Part shown: piece by piece, positions 47,483 through 56,500 of the stretch | Layout: the number at the start of each line of letters is the position of its first letter | Numbering within the stretch: the first letter of the stretch is position 1 | From: Gracilibacillus caseinilyticus | GTDB taxonomy: Bacteria > Bacillota > Bacilli > Bacillales > Amphibacillaceae | Assembly (NCBI RefSeq): GCF_022919115.1 | Contig: NZ_CP095072.1 | Coordinates: forward strand, 124,001 to 188,000 | Length of the DNA: 64,000 nucleotides | Direction of reading: 5' to 3' | Made by a program: the position numbers and the translations under genes | Notes under the pieces: generated by a model | Told to the model about the DNA's origin: nothing | Database searches by the model: none | Seen by the model: the letters and a program-made list of their open reading frames with translations, nothing else

Positions 47483-47986
47483 TTACATAACCAGCCTCCC
47501 CTTACCTTTTTTTCTTTTCACAACAAGTTCTAGTCTTGAGCGGTTATATCGTTGCAGCATAATAATAGGTATATTCACCACCAGTGCATATGCAAACATT
47601 ATCGCTCCTGCCCATGGTGGATTCTATAAAAAAAGAAAAGAGCTGGGGGAATACACAGCCAATGTGTCAACTCTGCTCTTCGTGATTCCTTGATAAATGT
47701 CTCCAGATAAACTATATCCAGTGTCAGCAGCTCTTTTTTTTTGAAAACCTTTTTTAAATAATTTTGCTCCATCTGGGACAACATGCTTCCAGCGTTTTAT
47801 CTTAAAATAATTGGCCCAAAACTTACCATCTTGTTCCCAGCTTCTAATTTGATATAATCCACTATTTTTTCTAAAACGTTCCTCTGGCATTATTAATGTG
47901 ATGAATGAGATAGCTATATGGATGATACCCCACATCAACATGTTTACGATAATCGTCAACATGTTTCCTAATTCAATCATTTGCAT
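47483..47986 (-). pseudogene. CrtO-type acyltransferase (carotenoid glycoside) pseudogene
   Basis: The intact protein would be about 165 residues: glycosyl-4,4'-diaponeurosporenoate acyltransferase family, last step of staphyloxanthin-like carotenoid synthesis. Frame 1 shows WGIIHIAISF, RSWEQDGKFW and KRWKHVVPDGAKLF. An extra base in the run of nine at 47734-47742 shifts to ETFIKESRRAELTHWL. A second shift near the run of seven at 47628-47634 plus an in-frame TAG (47624-47626) in place of the expected Trp precede NPPWAGAIMFAYALVVNIP and QRYNRSRLELV. Two frameshifts and a nonsense codon make it a genuine pseudogene. No other carotenoid gene is in the window. Confidence 0.8.
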
Positions 47987-48002
47987 AGTCCTACCACCTT
48001 AG

Positions 48003-48332
48003 ACTTTACCTGCTATGAAAGTAACCGATAAAAACGAAAAAGAAATCGAACTGGCATCTTTAGATATACTCGTAACAAAGTGGTCCGATAAATCAGGCAT
48101 TGCCTTATCTGTCATTAATAAACATCCGGAAGAAAGCCCAACGATCCATCTCTCCTTTTCCACTGCTAACAAAAAGGTAATGTTATATGGTATAAGCGGC
48201 GATTCACCTGATGTTTATAATGATGTCGACAAAAATAATGTCACTATTTTTGAGAAAGATCTTGGCGAATTTGTGCCTCATATGAAAGTGAAAGTAAAGC
48301 CGCATTCCTTGAATATTGTACAGATAGTGTGA
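48003..48332 (+). pseudogene. C-terminal remnant of a GH51 alpha-L-arabinofuranosidase
   Basis: The open frame from 48003 has no RBS and a stop just upstream. Residues such as ASLDILVTKW, ALSVINKHPEE, ISGDSPDVYNDVDKNNVTI and VKPHSLNIVQI match the C-terminal beta-sandwich of GH51 enzymes (usual full length about 500). The catalytic barrel is absent. Arabinofuranosidases trim pectin side chains, so this looks like a lost member of the pectin toolkit. It could still be a short expressed protein, but that seems unlikely. Confidence 0.6.
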
Positions 48333-48485
48333 TCAGATAAGTAATTGGCAATGTTAATATTGCAAGTAGGGTCGAATTCATAATGTCGTTGTTAATATTA
48401 GGTTTTTTTCTGTGATTAGTGTGAAGAAAATTGGCAGTTTAACTCAATTGATCATGACCTTACGAGGGGGATGCTTGTCCACTTT

Positions 48486-48513
48486 CTGGTCATAAGTTTG
48501 TACTTATGACCAG
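48486..48513. terminator. Perfect 12-bp hairpin between convergent genes
   Basis: CTGGTCATAAGT, loop TTGT, ACTTATGACCAG. Weak U-tract; may end the nucleotidyltransferase transcript. Confidence 0.55.
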
Positions 48514-48547
48514 TTCATTCCTTGGGCGCTTTTGCTCTTGGTTGTAA

Positions 48548-49267
48548 TCACTTCACAGAACCTTTTCCCATACAAAATCCTTCAAATAATCGTCCGCCAT
48601 ATGGTGCCAAAACATTGTCAACCAGCTTAACAATCTTACCTTTTTCCCCAGTTCGATAATAAACGTCAAAGGCATCTACAAATCTTTCCGTGAAATTTTC
48701 ATTATAATCATTTAATGCACGAACTATCCATTTCGAACTTCCTATCCACCGACCATTGGTTCTCAGAATAAATTCATGTATCAATTGGGCTAAAGTGTTT
48801 GCGATAAATATATCTTCCGCTCTGTTATTACTACCTGTAAAGTCATCAAGGGCATCTGTTATAAAATATCGCTTCGTTCTAATTATGTTATCCGTCCACT
48901 TTTCTGGCCCTTTAACCAACATATCAGCTGCTTCTTTTTTGATAGATTCTATGATTCCTTCATCCTTTAATATAATTCCCTCTGAAATCATTCTTGGCAT
49001 TGAAGGCTTCGCAGATTTGCAATCCATTTCCATAAAATATTTATAAAAGGTTAAATTATGAACGAAGATCTCTATTGGCCAACCAAAATCAAACATGGAC
49101 TCCCGATAAGAAGAAGCAAGTTTCTTATCAAAAATAACCAGATCTAGATCTGAAGTTTCAGTGTCTTCTCCCCGGACTACACTACCTGCAAGAATTGCTC
49201 CTTGGCACTCCGGAAAGTGCTTATCGATAAAGTTATTCGCCGCCTTAACAGGTTCAAGTTGTTTCAT
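48548..49267 (-). CDS. Nucleotidyltransferase-domain protein
   Basis: A 239-residue protein with the polymerase-beta-like motif GSVVRGEDTETSDLDLVIF (Gly-Ser...Asp-x-Asp). The second half is helical, as in stand-alone aminoglycoside-type or regulatory nucleotidyltransferases. Start at the ATG 49267, with GAGGTG six bases upstream; the GTG at 49276 overlaps that site. Lies directly downstream of a beta-lactamase, 34 bp away, so co-transcription is likely. Whether it modifies an antibiotic is not known. Confidence 0.75.
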   Translation of the reverse strand: MKQLEPVKAANNFIDKHFPECQGAILAGSVVRGEDTETSDLDLVIFDKKLASSYRESMFDFGWPIEIFVHNLTFYKYFMEMDCKSAKPSMPRMISEGIILKDEGIIESIKKEAADMLVKGPEKWTDNIIRTKRYFITDALDDFTGSNNRAEDIFIANTLAQLIHEFILRTNGRWIGSSKWIVRALNDYNENFTERFVDAFDVYYRTGEKGKIVKLVDNVLAPYGGRLFEGFCMGKGSVK

Positions 49268-49301
49268 AGTCTTCACCTCAAAAAAATTTGACTATTTGCC
49301 C

Positions 49302-50210
49302 TTATTTAAAGGCATTTAATGTGACTTCAGCTGCCTTAGCAATCAATTCATTGTCATACTCCGCATCCTCTGTATCATGCCGTGACATAATAGCAATGAC
49401 GATCGGTTCTCTGTCTGCTGGCCATACAATAGCAATGTCGTTTCTTGTACCATAGCTTCCGGCCCCGCTTTTGTCCGCCACTTCCCATCCTTTTGGTTTA
49501 CCTGCTCGAATCAGCTCATTGCCTGTTGCATTTCCTAACATCCAATCGATAAGCAGTTCGCGCTTTTCTTTTGTTAGAAAATCGCCGAGTGCCACCTCTT
49601 TCAAATTCGTTGCCATGGCTTTCGGGGTACTCGTATCGCTGTTGTCATCTGGTGTAAAATTATTTAATTCGGTTTCGTATCGTTCGGGGTTCGTGACGTT
49701 ATCACCAAGGTCGCGTAAAGCTTGTTTAAATTTAGCTGGACCTCCTAGTTCTTCCAGCATTAGATTGCCTGCCGTATTATCACTTTTTCGAATAGCCGCT
49801 TCACTTATTTCCAATAGTGTCATACCAGTCTCCACATGATTTTCAGTAACGGGTGAATAGGTAACCAGATCATCCTTATCAAAATGGATGACTTTTTCGA
49901 GATCATCGATGTCATTTTTCTTCAATAGTGCTGCTGCAGCTAAAACTTTGAAGGTAGATGTATAAGCAAAACGCTGATCTGGATTGTATGCAACCGTTTG
50001 ATTGGAACCAGTATCAATTGCATACACACCAAGCAAAGCATCAAAGTCCTTCTCGAGTTGAGCGAACGCTTTGTCTTTGTTAATGGATTGATCTGTATTG
50101 TCCTTTTTATCAGCGAATCTGTTATCCACATTCGTGCATGCAGTAAGTGTTATAAGAGCCAATAATGCTATGTATAGTACGCCCTGCTTGATTGGATTCG
50201 ATGTACTCAT
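49302..50210 (-). CDS. bla: Class A beta-lactamase (lipoprotein)
   Basis: A 302-residue serine beta-lactamase hydrolysing penicillins. Signal peptide with lipobox LTAC (Cys25). Catalytic Ser85 in STFK, SDN at 142-144, Glu178 in ETELN (omega loop) and KSG at 246-248; the last is usually KTG. All residues needed for activity are present. AAGAAGG before the ATG. No blaR1/blaI pair is next to it, so expression is probably constitutive or controlled from elsewhere. Confidence 0.95.
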   Translation of the reverse strand: MSTSNPIKQGVLYIALLALITLTACTNVDNRFADKKDNTDQSINKDKAFAQLEKDFDALLGVYAIDTGSNQTVAYNPDQRFAYTSTFKVLAAAALLKKNDIDDLEKVIHFDKDDLVTYSPVTENHVETGMTLLEISEAAIRKSDNTAGNLMLEELGGPAKFKQALRDLGDNVTNPERYETELNNFTPDDNSDTSTPKAMATNLKEVALGDFLTKEKRELLIDWMLGNATGNELIRAGKPKGWEVADKSGAGSYGTRNDIAIVWPADREPIVIAIMSRHDTEDAEYDNELIAKAAEVTLNAFK

Positions 50211-50400
50211 TAGAATACCTTCTTTCTATTAGAAATCGGTTGTTGGTTGAACTTGACCAGACAAAATATCTTATATCCGTTAAGAACGAATCGTTAAGCT
50301 GTTTTACGGCCATCCTGACTTTATTATATACACTTTCTTCATTATGATATTTTAATAAATGATACTTGAACTCCGTTATTACCTCGACCTGCTCTTATCT

Positions 50401-51001
50401 TTATTCCATAAATCGCGCTTTAACTATATAAGCAATATCATAATCTGCTAACTCATCCAAGTGACCATCAGCATCTTGATAAAAATCGTTTGTTAGTGAG
50501 GCCATGCTGCCTTCTTCTGAATAACAAATACTTGCTAATGTTACTTCTTCTTCAATCGATACATCTTCTTCTGAAAAACTGCCCCATACACTGCCCATAT
50601 CTTGTAAATTGGAGAACGTTGGATCAAATCCACTTGTTGAAGCTGTACTTCCAGCGTTACTGCTTATACCGATGTGAAAGGTCTTCTGTTTCTCGCTTTC
50701 ATTCGATTTAGCGGTTGACTAAATAATCGAGCCATTGTTCTCTATTACAGTTTTGAAATCGATTATTTTGTCATTGGCTAATTTACCAGTTTCATATTTT
50801 TCCACCCATACCACAACTTCTTTATACTTATTGTCGACATCGAAATCAAATACATATGATTGATCTGACGTAATCGAAAGGATTGCCTCTTCTCTTTCTG
50901 TTAATTCAAGCTGTAGAAATAGTGTTTGGAATATTACTGTCACAAGCACTTAACGCAACTATTAGTCCGGTTAATAGGAGGAAAAAATTTAACCTTTTCA
51001 T
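50401..51001 (-). pseudogene. Lipoprotein gene broken by a frameshift and a nonsense codon
   Basis: Starts MKRLNFFLLLTGLIVALSAC, a clear lipoprotein signal, at 51001, overlapping the ASCH stop by ATGA. The frame is lost around 50905-50925, where LQLELTEREEAIL continues in another phase. That phase runs to an in-frame TAG (50719-50721) and then on without further stops to 50401 (ending YIVKARFME). Rejoined, the product would be about 200 residues, hydrophilic after Cys20. Family not recognised. Confidence 0.75.
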
Positions 51002-51450
51002 TTTTCAACCTTCACATCAACCACTTCAAACCGCTCACAAACTAATAGCATATCTTGAGAAAATTCCCGTCCAATTGCTTGTAATTCGTTTCGGAAGAAT
51101 GATTCATGTGCGTTCCACCAATACCGGTAAGACCTGTCTCCTTCACCTTCTGCAGCAGCAAATGCTTCTGACACTTCGTTCATTGGTGTTAAAGTAACTT
51201 CTATTGTCTTAATAAGCGCAACAGGCTTATCTTCACTATTTAAAACAACACTGTAATCCTCTGTTGTTGGCAGAGGTTCATTTTCCAGTTCATAAAATAT
51301 ATGGCCGGAGCATGTGGCCGTTTTGATTCCATCGATCACTAATTGTGCGAGGTAATCAGGATCAGCCCCGAATTGCCATGCACTGACATTTTGAGGTTGA
51401 TCGCGATCACCCCAATATTCATTCCAGTATGCTTGAGCTTCTTGATTCAT
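50998..51450 (-). CDS. ASCH domain-containing protein
   Basis: A 150-residue protein with the ASCH fold: FGADPDYLAQLVIDGIKTAT near the start, VALIKTIEVTLTPMNEV in the middle and the conserved GEGDRSYRYWWNAHESFF helix. ASCH proteins bind or process RNA or nucleosides; the role of this subgroup is not established. Second of two ATGs gives better spacing from GGAGG. Coupled to the broken lipoprotein gene. Confidence 0.88.
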   Translation of the reverse strand: MNQEAQAYWNEYWGDRDQPQNVSAWQFGADPDYLAQLVIDGIKTATCSGHIFYELENEPLPTTEDYSVVLNSEDKPVALIKTIEVTLTPMNEVSEAFAAAEGEGDRSYRYWWNAHESFFRNELQAIGREFSQDMLLVCERFEVVDVKVEK

Positions 51451-51751
51451 CATTTACCTCCAGTGTTTTTCCTATCACTCGTATATGAAGAAAATATTTT
51501 TGCTTGTCGTTGCCTTTAAGTAGAACACTTACGTAAGATATCATCATCTTAATTGATAATATTTACCATTGCAAATTTTTTCTTTTCTTCATTATAAACT
51601 AGATCTGTTTCTGACCAACTTATCGAACATTCAAGCTGTGACCATTTATTATGCTTTTTACCTTGTTGAAGCGTAGTAACTGATTAAAGGACACGGCAAT
51701 CCTTAATCTATTTAGATTGTTAATTCGCCATTTATTACAAACGCTAGAAAA

Positions 51752-51864
51752 GTATAAAATTTTAGCAATGAAGAAGCTCGACGTAGTGAAAATTTAGATC
51801 GTACCAAGTATTAGAAAAACTACGGCACTCGCTAAAAGGTGAGGCGAATGCGGAGTTTTTCTAA
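51752..51864 (+). repeat. Left copy of a 114-bp inverted repeat flanking aspD
   Basis: Runs from AGTATAAAATTTTAGCAATG to GGAGTTTTTCTAA. The copy at 53798-53911 is its inverted counterpart with close to 90% identity by eye. Each contains an internal AGAAAAACT...AGTTTTTCT hairpin, so it may also act as a terminator. Between 51451 and 51751 only a short unrecognised minus-strand fragment (KHNKWSQLE...) is visible. Confidence 0.75.
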
Positions 51865-51996
51865 CAGCACAAAACAATAGCCGAACAAACAGAAGATTAA
51901 ATGAAAAAACCATGTTCGTTCAACTATTATTGTGACTGCAACACCTTGTCCCAGGCTCAGCCATTATTCATATCCACTTTTGCACAGCTTCTACTG

Positions 51997-53601
51997 TCAT
52001 CTATTTCCTTTCCATTCTTCCACATACTCATCCAATACATTTTTCAGTTCTTCACCTATTCGTGAGTATGCTTCATCATCAAGATTGGCGAGGGACACAC
52101 GAATCGACCAGGCTGGTGCTAAGAAACCTTGACCACTTAGTAAAACAATCGATGACTTTTCGGCCAGGCGGTATAAAACATCTATCGGTTTATAATGCTT
52201 TGTAAGATAATCAGTGAATCCTTTTTCATAATGATGATCACACCAGATTTCCAAATCAATTTTTGTATAATAATCCGCTTCATTTGGTAGATGTTTTTTT
52301 GGTAAACCTAATCCATCGTATAATAGATGCATTCTTCGATGTAAAATGTCATTTGTTTTGTGTTTATATCCATTATCAGTATCTAACATAGAAAAAATGG
52401 AGAACATCGCCATTTGGACTTGCTGTGGTGTCGATAGTCCAGCTGTATGGTTCATCGCAACGTCTCTGCTGTCTGCCACTATTCGGTCAATAAACTTAAG
52501 GTTTTCCGGATTCCTTGTAAGAGATGCATACCTTTTGTTTAAGAGCTTCTTCTTTTCTTCCGGTAATTCCTTCAATAATTTCTCGAACACATTGTTTTGG
52601 TTAATAGCGATCGTACCTAATCGCCAACCCGTCACACCAAAATATTTCGAAAAGGAGTATACGCCGATTGTGTTGAAGGGCAGATCCTCCATTATAGAGT
52701 GAAAGCCCTCGACAAACGTACCGTACACGTCATCAGAAATAATCATAAGATTTGGGTTATCCTTCATAACAATTTGTACGATTTTTTCAACGGATTCCTC
52801 TTTTATCGAAACAGATGGTGGATTACTCGGATTAACCAGAAACAACGCTTTGATCTCCGGATCTCTGAGCTTTTTTAATTCATCATCAGGATATTGCCAT
52901 GTATGATCGCCTTCATCATCTGTTTCCGTCGCTTTAATTTTCACCAGTTCGTAAGCATTATTGGGGAGTTCAGGAATCTCTATGTAAGGTGGAAAAATAG
53001 GAACCATGACAGCTATTTTGGACCCTTTTGTTAACAAATAATTTTTGTATAATGTTTCAAATATGTAGCACATCGCCGCTGTTGCGCCTTCCACAGCAAA
53101 AAGATCAAAAGTACCATCGTGACCACAAAGTTCTTTCATTAAAAAATCACGAACAACTTGTTCCGTTCTTACCAGCATCCGGTCCGGGTTAGGATAGTTA
53201 TCTCCGATAATGCCATCTACTAATTCATAAACCCAGACATCTGGTTCAAACTCCTTTACTTCGATTCCGTATTGGATGATTTGCTTAAGCATTGGAATAC
53301 CAGGAGTTTGCTTATTTTTCTCGGCGTATGTTTGGAATCTTTCCGCAATGCCTATACGACTTGGCATGCCAGCTAAATCCCCTTCATTCCATACTCGTCT
53401 TGCTTCTGTTATTGCAAATTGTCCAAGTGCAAAAAATGCTTCACGAGGAGTTGCTGCAATCCAATTGGGATTCCCCCGACCCGCATCCAGCATCGTTCTC
53501 GTCATCCTCTTTTTCCCTTGTGCAAGTTCAATAAGTTGGTCCTTTAATTCAAATGGACTTATTTCATCTAACTGCTGCCTTTCCTTTTTTGGTTCAACCA
53601 T
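51997..53601 (-). CDS. aspD: Aspartate 4-decarboxylase (bifunctional with aspartate aminotransferase)
   Basis: A 534-residue PLP enzyme converting aspartate to alanine and CO2. Family landmarks: GRGNPNWIAATPREAFFALG, LVNPSNPPSVS, ISDDVYGTFV and SFSKYFGVTGWRLG with the PLP lysine; the C-terminus has SGQGFLAPAWSIRVSLANL. Length fits AspD (about 530) and not ordinary aminotransferases (about 400). AGGAGG precedes the ATG. No aspartate/alanine antiporter is adjacent, so a proton-motive metabolic cycle cannot be claimed from the window. Flanked on both sides by inverted 114-bp repeats. Confidence 0.9.
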   Translation of the reverse strand: MVEPKKERQQLDEISPFELKDQLIELAQGKKRMTRTMLDAGRGNPNWIAATPREAFFALGQFAITEARRVWNEGDLAGMPSRIGIAERFQTYAEKNKQTPGIPMLKQIIQYGIEVKEFEPDVWVYELVDGIIGDNYPNPDRMLVRTEQVVRDFLMKELCGHDGTFDLFAVEGATAAMCYIFETLYKNYLLTKGSKIAVMVPIFPPYIEIPELPNNAYELVKIKATETDDEGDHTWQYPDDELKKLRDPEIKALFLVNPSNPPSVSIKEESVEKIVQIVMKDNPNLMIISDDVYGTFVEGFHSIMEDLPFNTIGVYSFSKYFGVTGWRLGTIAINQNNVFEKLLKELPEEKKKLLNKRYASLTRNPENLKFIDRIVADSRDVAMNHTAGLSTPQQVQMAMFSIFSMLDTDNGYKHKTNDILHRRMHLLYDGLGLPKKHLPNEADYYTKIDLEIWCDHHYEKGFTDYLTKHYKPIDVLYRLAEKSSIVLLSGQGFLAPAWSIRVSLANLDDEAYSRIGEELKNVLDEYVEEWKGNR

Positions 53602-53797
53602 AAATACATCCTCCTACACAGACTGCTTTGTTCTTAACAAGAGTATTCCACAGTTCGGAGTAGAATATTATAGAACATTTCCTTCACTGCAGCTTGTTTA
53701 GAATAAACTGCTCAGATAATTCGTTCAAAAAGAATCATAAACCGAGGAGAATATTGTAGGAAATGGCTAAGCATTTCATCACAAATTGGAGCTTTCA

Positions 53798-53911
53798 TTA
53801 GAAAAACTCGGCATTCGCCTCGTCTGTTAAAGAGTGCCGAAGTTTTTCTTATACTTGGTACATTCTAAATTTTCACTGCGTTGTGCTTCTCCATTGTTAA
53901 AATTTTATACT
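53798..53911 (-). repeat. Right copy of the inverted repeat flanking aspD
   Basis: Inverse of 51752-51864 with an internal hairpin (ACTCGGCA...TGCCGAAGT). Nothing else is recognised in 53602-53797 or 53912-54080. Confidence 0.75.
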
Positions 53912-54079
53912 CCCTCTTTATTCTAACGAAATCTCTTGTTTTCTCTGTTTAGCTTAGAATTTCAGTTTATTTATCAAGAATCTATTACCTTTTTATGGAT
54001 ATAGAGAACGTTTTTTGTGTAGAAGGGTGCACTTAATAAACCATTCTCCTCTTTTTGAGAAAAAATAGGAATTATTGAT

Positions 54080-54325
54080 ATGATCGCACCTTTAATTCCC
54101 ACAATACTCATGGCGACAAACCCTCCCACATCTCACCGCGTCTTTGCGCATACATTCCTTCGTTCGGTCTATCCATGAAGTGGGGCCGGCGATGCTTTCC
54201 TGCAGGGTCATTGCCCGTTTGTATAAAACTTTCCAGCTGCTCCGTGCTTCTATTATTAGGGATGATTCTATTCCAAATAAACGTCTAATCAAGCTTCACT
54301 TTGTACAGGTGACATCCTTATGTCT
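54080..54325 (-). ncRNA. Candidate guide (bridge/seek) RNA region of the IS110-family element
   Basis: Non-coding flank directly after the transposase stop. It is clearly richer in GC than the host sequence (for example GCATCGCCGGCCCCAC, GCGCAAAGACGCGG, GATGTGGGAGGG) and contains several short complementary segments, including CCCCAC/GTGGG. IS110-family elements encode a structured RNA in one non-coding end that pairs with donor and target DNA; in the IS1111 group it lies downstream of the transposase. Which end holds it here is inferred from length, since the other flank is only about 90-160 bp. Confidence 0.5.
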
Positions 54326-55609
54326 TTAGGCTACATGTTGTAATCGAAAATGCGGAATATCATGCAACATCTTCTCGGGACTAAATGGCACTTGTTTTGT
54401 TCCAACTGTAAATAATACGCGAATCAATTTACAACATAGGGCTATCAAGGATTGCTTTTTCTTCAACGAATTCTCTTTTCTGGTCGTAAAATAACCATGT
54501 AATGCTTTAAATGCAGGATTATGATGAACTAAAGGCAACACGACTTTAAATAATAGGGCTCGTAATTTAGGACGTCCCCTCTTCGTAATCACGGTTTGGC
54601 CTTTATATTTACCTGACGTAGCTAACTTTAAGTTTAACCCTGCTAACTTAATGATCTGTTCGGGATGGGTATACTTGTTTAGTTCCCCGGTTTCTGCGAG
54701 GAATGAGGCAACCGTTATTTCGCCTATTCCGTTTATATCTGTCATTTCTTTCACACCAGGAATCGGTCTAATTAATTCTTTTACCATGTCCAACACTTCA
54801 TTTATCTTTTGATGGAGGAGGGCATATTGATCCATCAAGGTGTGGATTTTCACCCTCGCCATCCTTCTTCCTTCTTTGATCCCCACAGATTCACTTGATA
54901 CTTCTTTTAGATGGCGGATCTTTTTTAATCCAATTCCTCGTTTCACTTCTTTGCGCATTTCTAGTAGAAGGCGTTCTTCATCCATTTTGGCTACCTCTTC
55001 CGGGAATAATCCCAGCTTCAATAGTTGAATCGATGCTTTTCCTTCCCAATTCGCAAAGACTTTCGTATATTCTGGATAATACCGATCCAACCATTGATGA
55101 ACACGCCCTTGAACAGCTTGAAGATCTTTCATTAACTGCTCATACATATTCATCCCTTCCCGAAGATCTGCATAAATGGCTTCTGGTAAGTGCGGATCAG
55201 CGTAGCGTCCATCTTGAATCAAGCGCGAAATCACTCGAGCGTCTTTTACATCATTCTTCGTTGGTGAATTATCATCCAGCTCTTTTGACTTCTTCACATG
55301 TGCTGGATTAACAACTACAACTTTATATTGCTTTTCCATTAACCAATAGGCGAATGGCAGCCAATAGTGGCCGGTAGGCTCCATACCGATGATCCAATCA
55401 CTTTTATTGTGCTGCCCCGCTAACTCTTTTCTCCAACACTCAAATCGTTGGAAGCCTTCCAAACTATTGTCAAAATACAGCACTTTTCCAAATTGTATGC
55501 CTCGGTAATCTTGAGCGCGAGCAACATGCCTTTCTTTGGCTATATCCACTCCAATAATCAAAGTTTGTTCAGACAGTTGTAATATCTTTTCATTTTGTTT
55601 ATAATGCAT
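54326..55609 (-). CDS. IS110-family transposase (DEDD)
   Basis: A 427-residue recombinase. The RuvC-like N-terminal domain has Asp22 (IIGVDIAKERHVA), Glu77 (IIGMEPTGHYW), Asp120 and Asp123 (NDVKDARVIS), the complete DEDD set. The C-terminal Transposase_20 domain has DINGIGEITVASFLAE and LKLATSGKYKG with the nucleophile-type serine. A coiled middle section links them. Start at 55609 with GGAGG upstream; the 18 preceding in-frame codons belong to the leader. Intact, so the element may be mobile. Confidence 0.92.
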   Translation of the reverse strand: MHYKQNEKILQLSEQTLIIGVDIAKERHVARAQDYRGIQFGKVLYFDNSLEGFQRFECWRKELAGQHNKSDWIIGMEPTGHYWLPFAYWLMEKQYKVVVVNPAHVKKSKELDDNSPTKNDVKDARVISRLIQDGRYADPHLPEAIYADLREGMNMYEQLMKDLQAVQGRVHQWLDRYYPEYTKVFANWEGKASIQLLKLGLFPEEVAKMDEERLLLEMRKEVKRGIGLKKIRHLKEVSSESVGIKEGRRMARVKIHTLMDQYALLHQKINEVLDMVKELIRPIPGVKEMTDINGIGEITVASFLAETGELNKYTHPEQIIKLAGLNLKLATSGKYKGQTVITKRGRPKLRALLFKVVLPLVHHNPAFKALHGYFTTRKENSLKKKQSLIALCCKLIRVLFTVGTKQVPFSPEKMLHDIPHFRLQHVA

Positions 55610-55773
55610 GATAGTCCTCCTTGGTTTATTTAAGGGTCCTTTTTGCTGATCAGCTCTGGACACCTCGTATCATACCAAGGGGGCTTTTTTTATTCAATCC
55701 TCATTTTGCTTTATTACAGGAATGCTTTCCTAACGTATAAAAATAGAGCAGTAGCATATTAGCTACTGCTCCC

Positions 55774-56487
55774 TCAATGATTCCTCCGCGCAAAATCGAC
55801 AAACCGGAATTTATCCGGGCGGTGTCGTGATTCGGTATACTGAAATAAACTGGCGTCATCCAGGTACACGTAGTTTTTGATCACTACAATGTTATGGAAT
55901 CCTTTTAAGTCCAGCAACGATCGATCCTCTTCCGTCGGCTCCTCCACTACAATTTCTTTCTTGGCAAAGCTGATGGTAAGTTTTAGTTCCCCTTCGATAT
56001 AAGCATAAATCGAATCCTGTGCGATTTCCTCGCTCATATGTGGGACAAAACGTTCCAGCAAGTAATCCTTATCCAAAATAATCTTACTTCCTGAAAAAGA
56101 CCGGATCCGGCAAACCTGCCAGACTCGTTCTGCTTCTTTCAATTTCAGGTGCTCGCTTATATCTGAAGGGGCATCGATTAACTGACAGGCGTGCACCATT
56201 GTTTCCGGTTTTTGTCCGATTTTCTCTGACACTTCCTTAAAGCTTACAAGTCCAGATACCGGAAAATCAAACTTACTCCTGTCAATCACGACAGATCCCT
56301 TCCCTCTGATCTTCTGGATATAGCCGTTTTGCGCCAGTAAGGTTAACGCCTTCCGAATCGTTTCGCGTGATGTGTTGTATTTCGTTGTCAATTCATTTTC
56401 AGATGGCAAAAATTCCTTCGGTTTATATGCTCCGATGTCAATCTGTTTTACCATGTCCTGATAAATAATCATGTACTTATTCTGCAT
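55774..56487 (-). CDS. treR: Trehalose operon repressor TreR (GntR/HutC family)
   Basis: A 237-residue regulator. N-terminal winged helix (PSENELTTKYNTSRETIRKAL, GKGSVV), C-terminal UTRA domain (YLLERFVPHMSEEIAQDSIY, ESRHRPDKFRFVDFARR). Matches B. subtilis TreR in length (238) and place. Trehalose-6-phosphate is the known inducer in B. subtilis. The start at 56487, with AGAGGA upstream, lies 13 bp after the treA stop; the longer frame would run into treA. Last gene of treP-treA-treR. Confidence 0.93.
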   Translation of the reverse strand: MQNKYMIIYQDMVKQIDIGAYKPKEFLPSENELTTKYNTSRETIRKALTLLAQNGYIQKIRGKGSVVIDRSKFDFPVSGLVSFKEVSEKIGQKPETMVHACQLIDAPSDISEHLKLKEAERVWQVCRIRSFSGSKIILDKDYLLERFVPHMSEEIAQDSIYAYIEGELKLTISFAKKEIVVEEPTEEDRSLLDLKGFHNIVVIKNYVYLDDASLFQYTESRHRPDKFRFVDFARRNH

Positions 56488-56500
56488 GCTGGAAATCCTC

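Larger units (their letters stand above)
54080..55700 (-). mobile_element. IS110-family insertion sequence (ends approximate)
   Basis: Comprises the transposase, the GC-rich 3' flank and the leader up to about 55700. IS110 elements lack clear terminal inverted repeats, so exact ends cannot be set by eye. It sits between the aspD repeat unit and the 3' end of treR and breaks no visible gene. In the leader, CCTTGG and CCAAGG (around 55620 and 55675) can pair and may control transposase translation. Confidence 0.7.

Noticed and set aside
49940..50313. Two short minus-strand ORFs around the bla start
   Set aside because: Out of frame with bla, no RBS, low complexity.
54092..54292. 66-codon minus-strand ORF after the transposase
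   Set aside because: Lies in the structured non-coding flank of the IS110 element and lacks an RBS.
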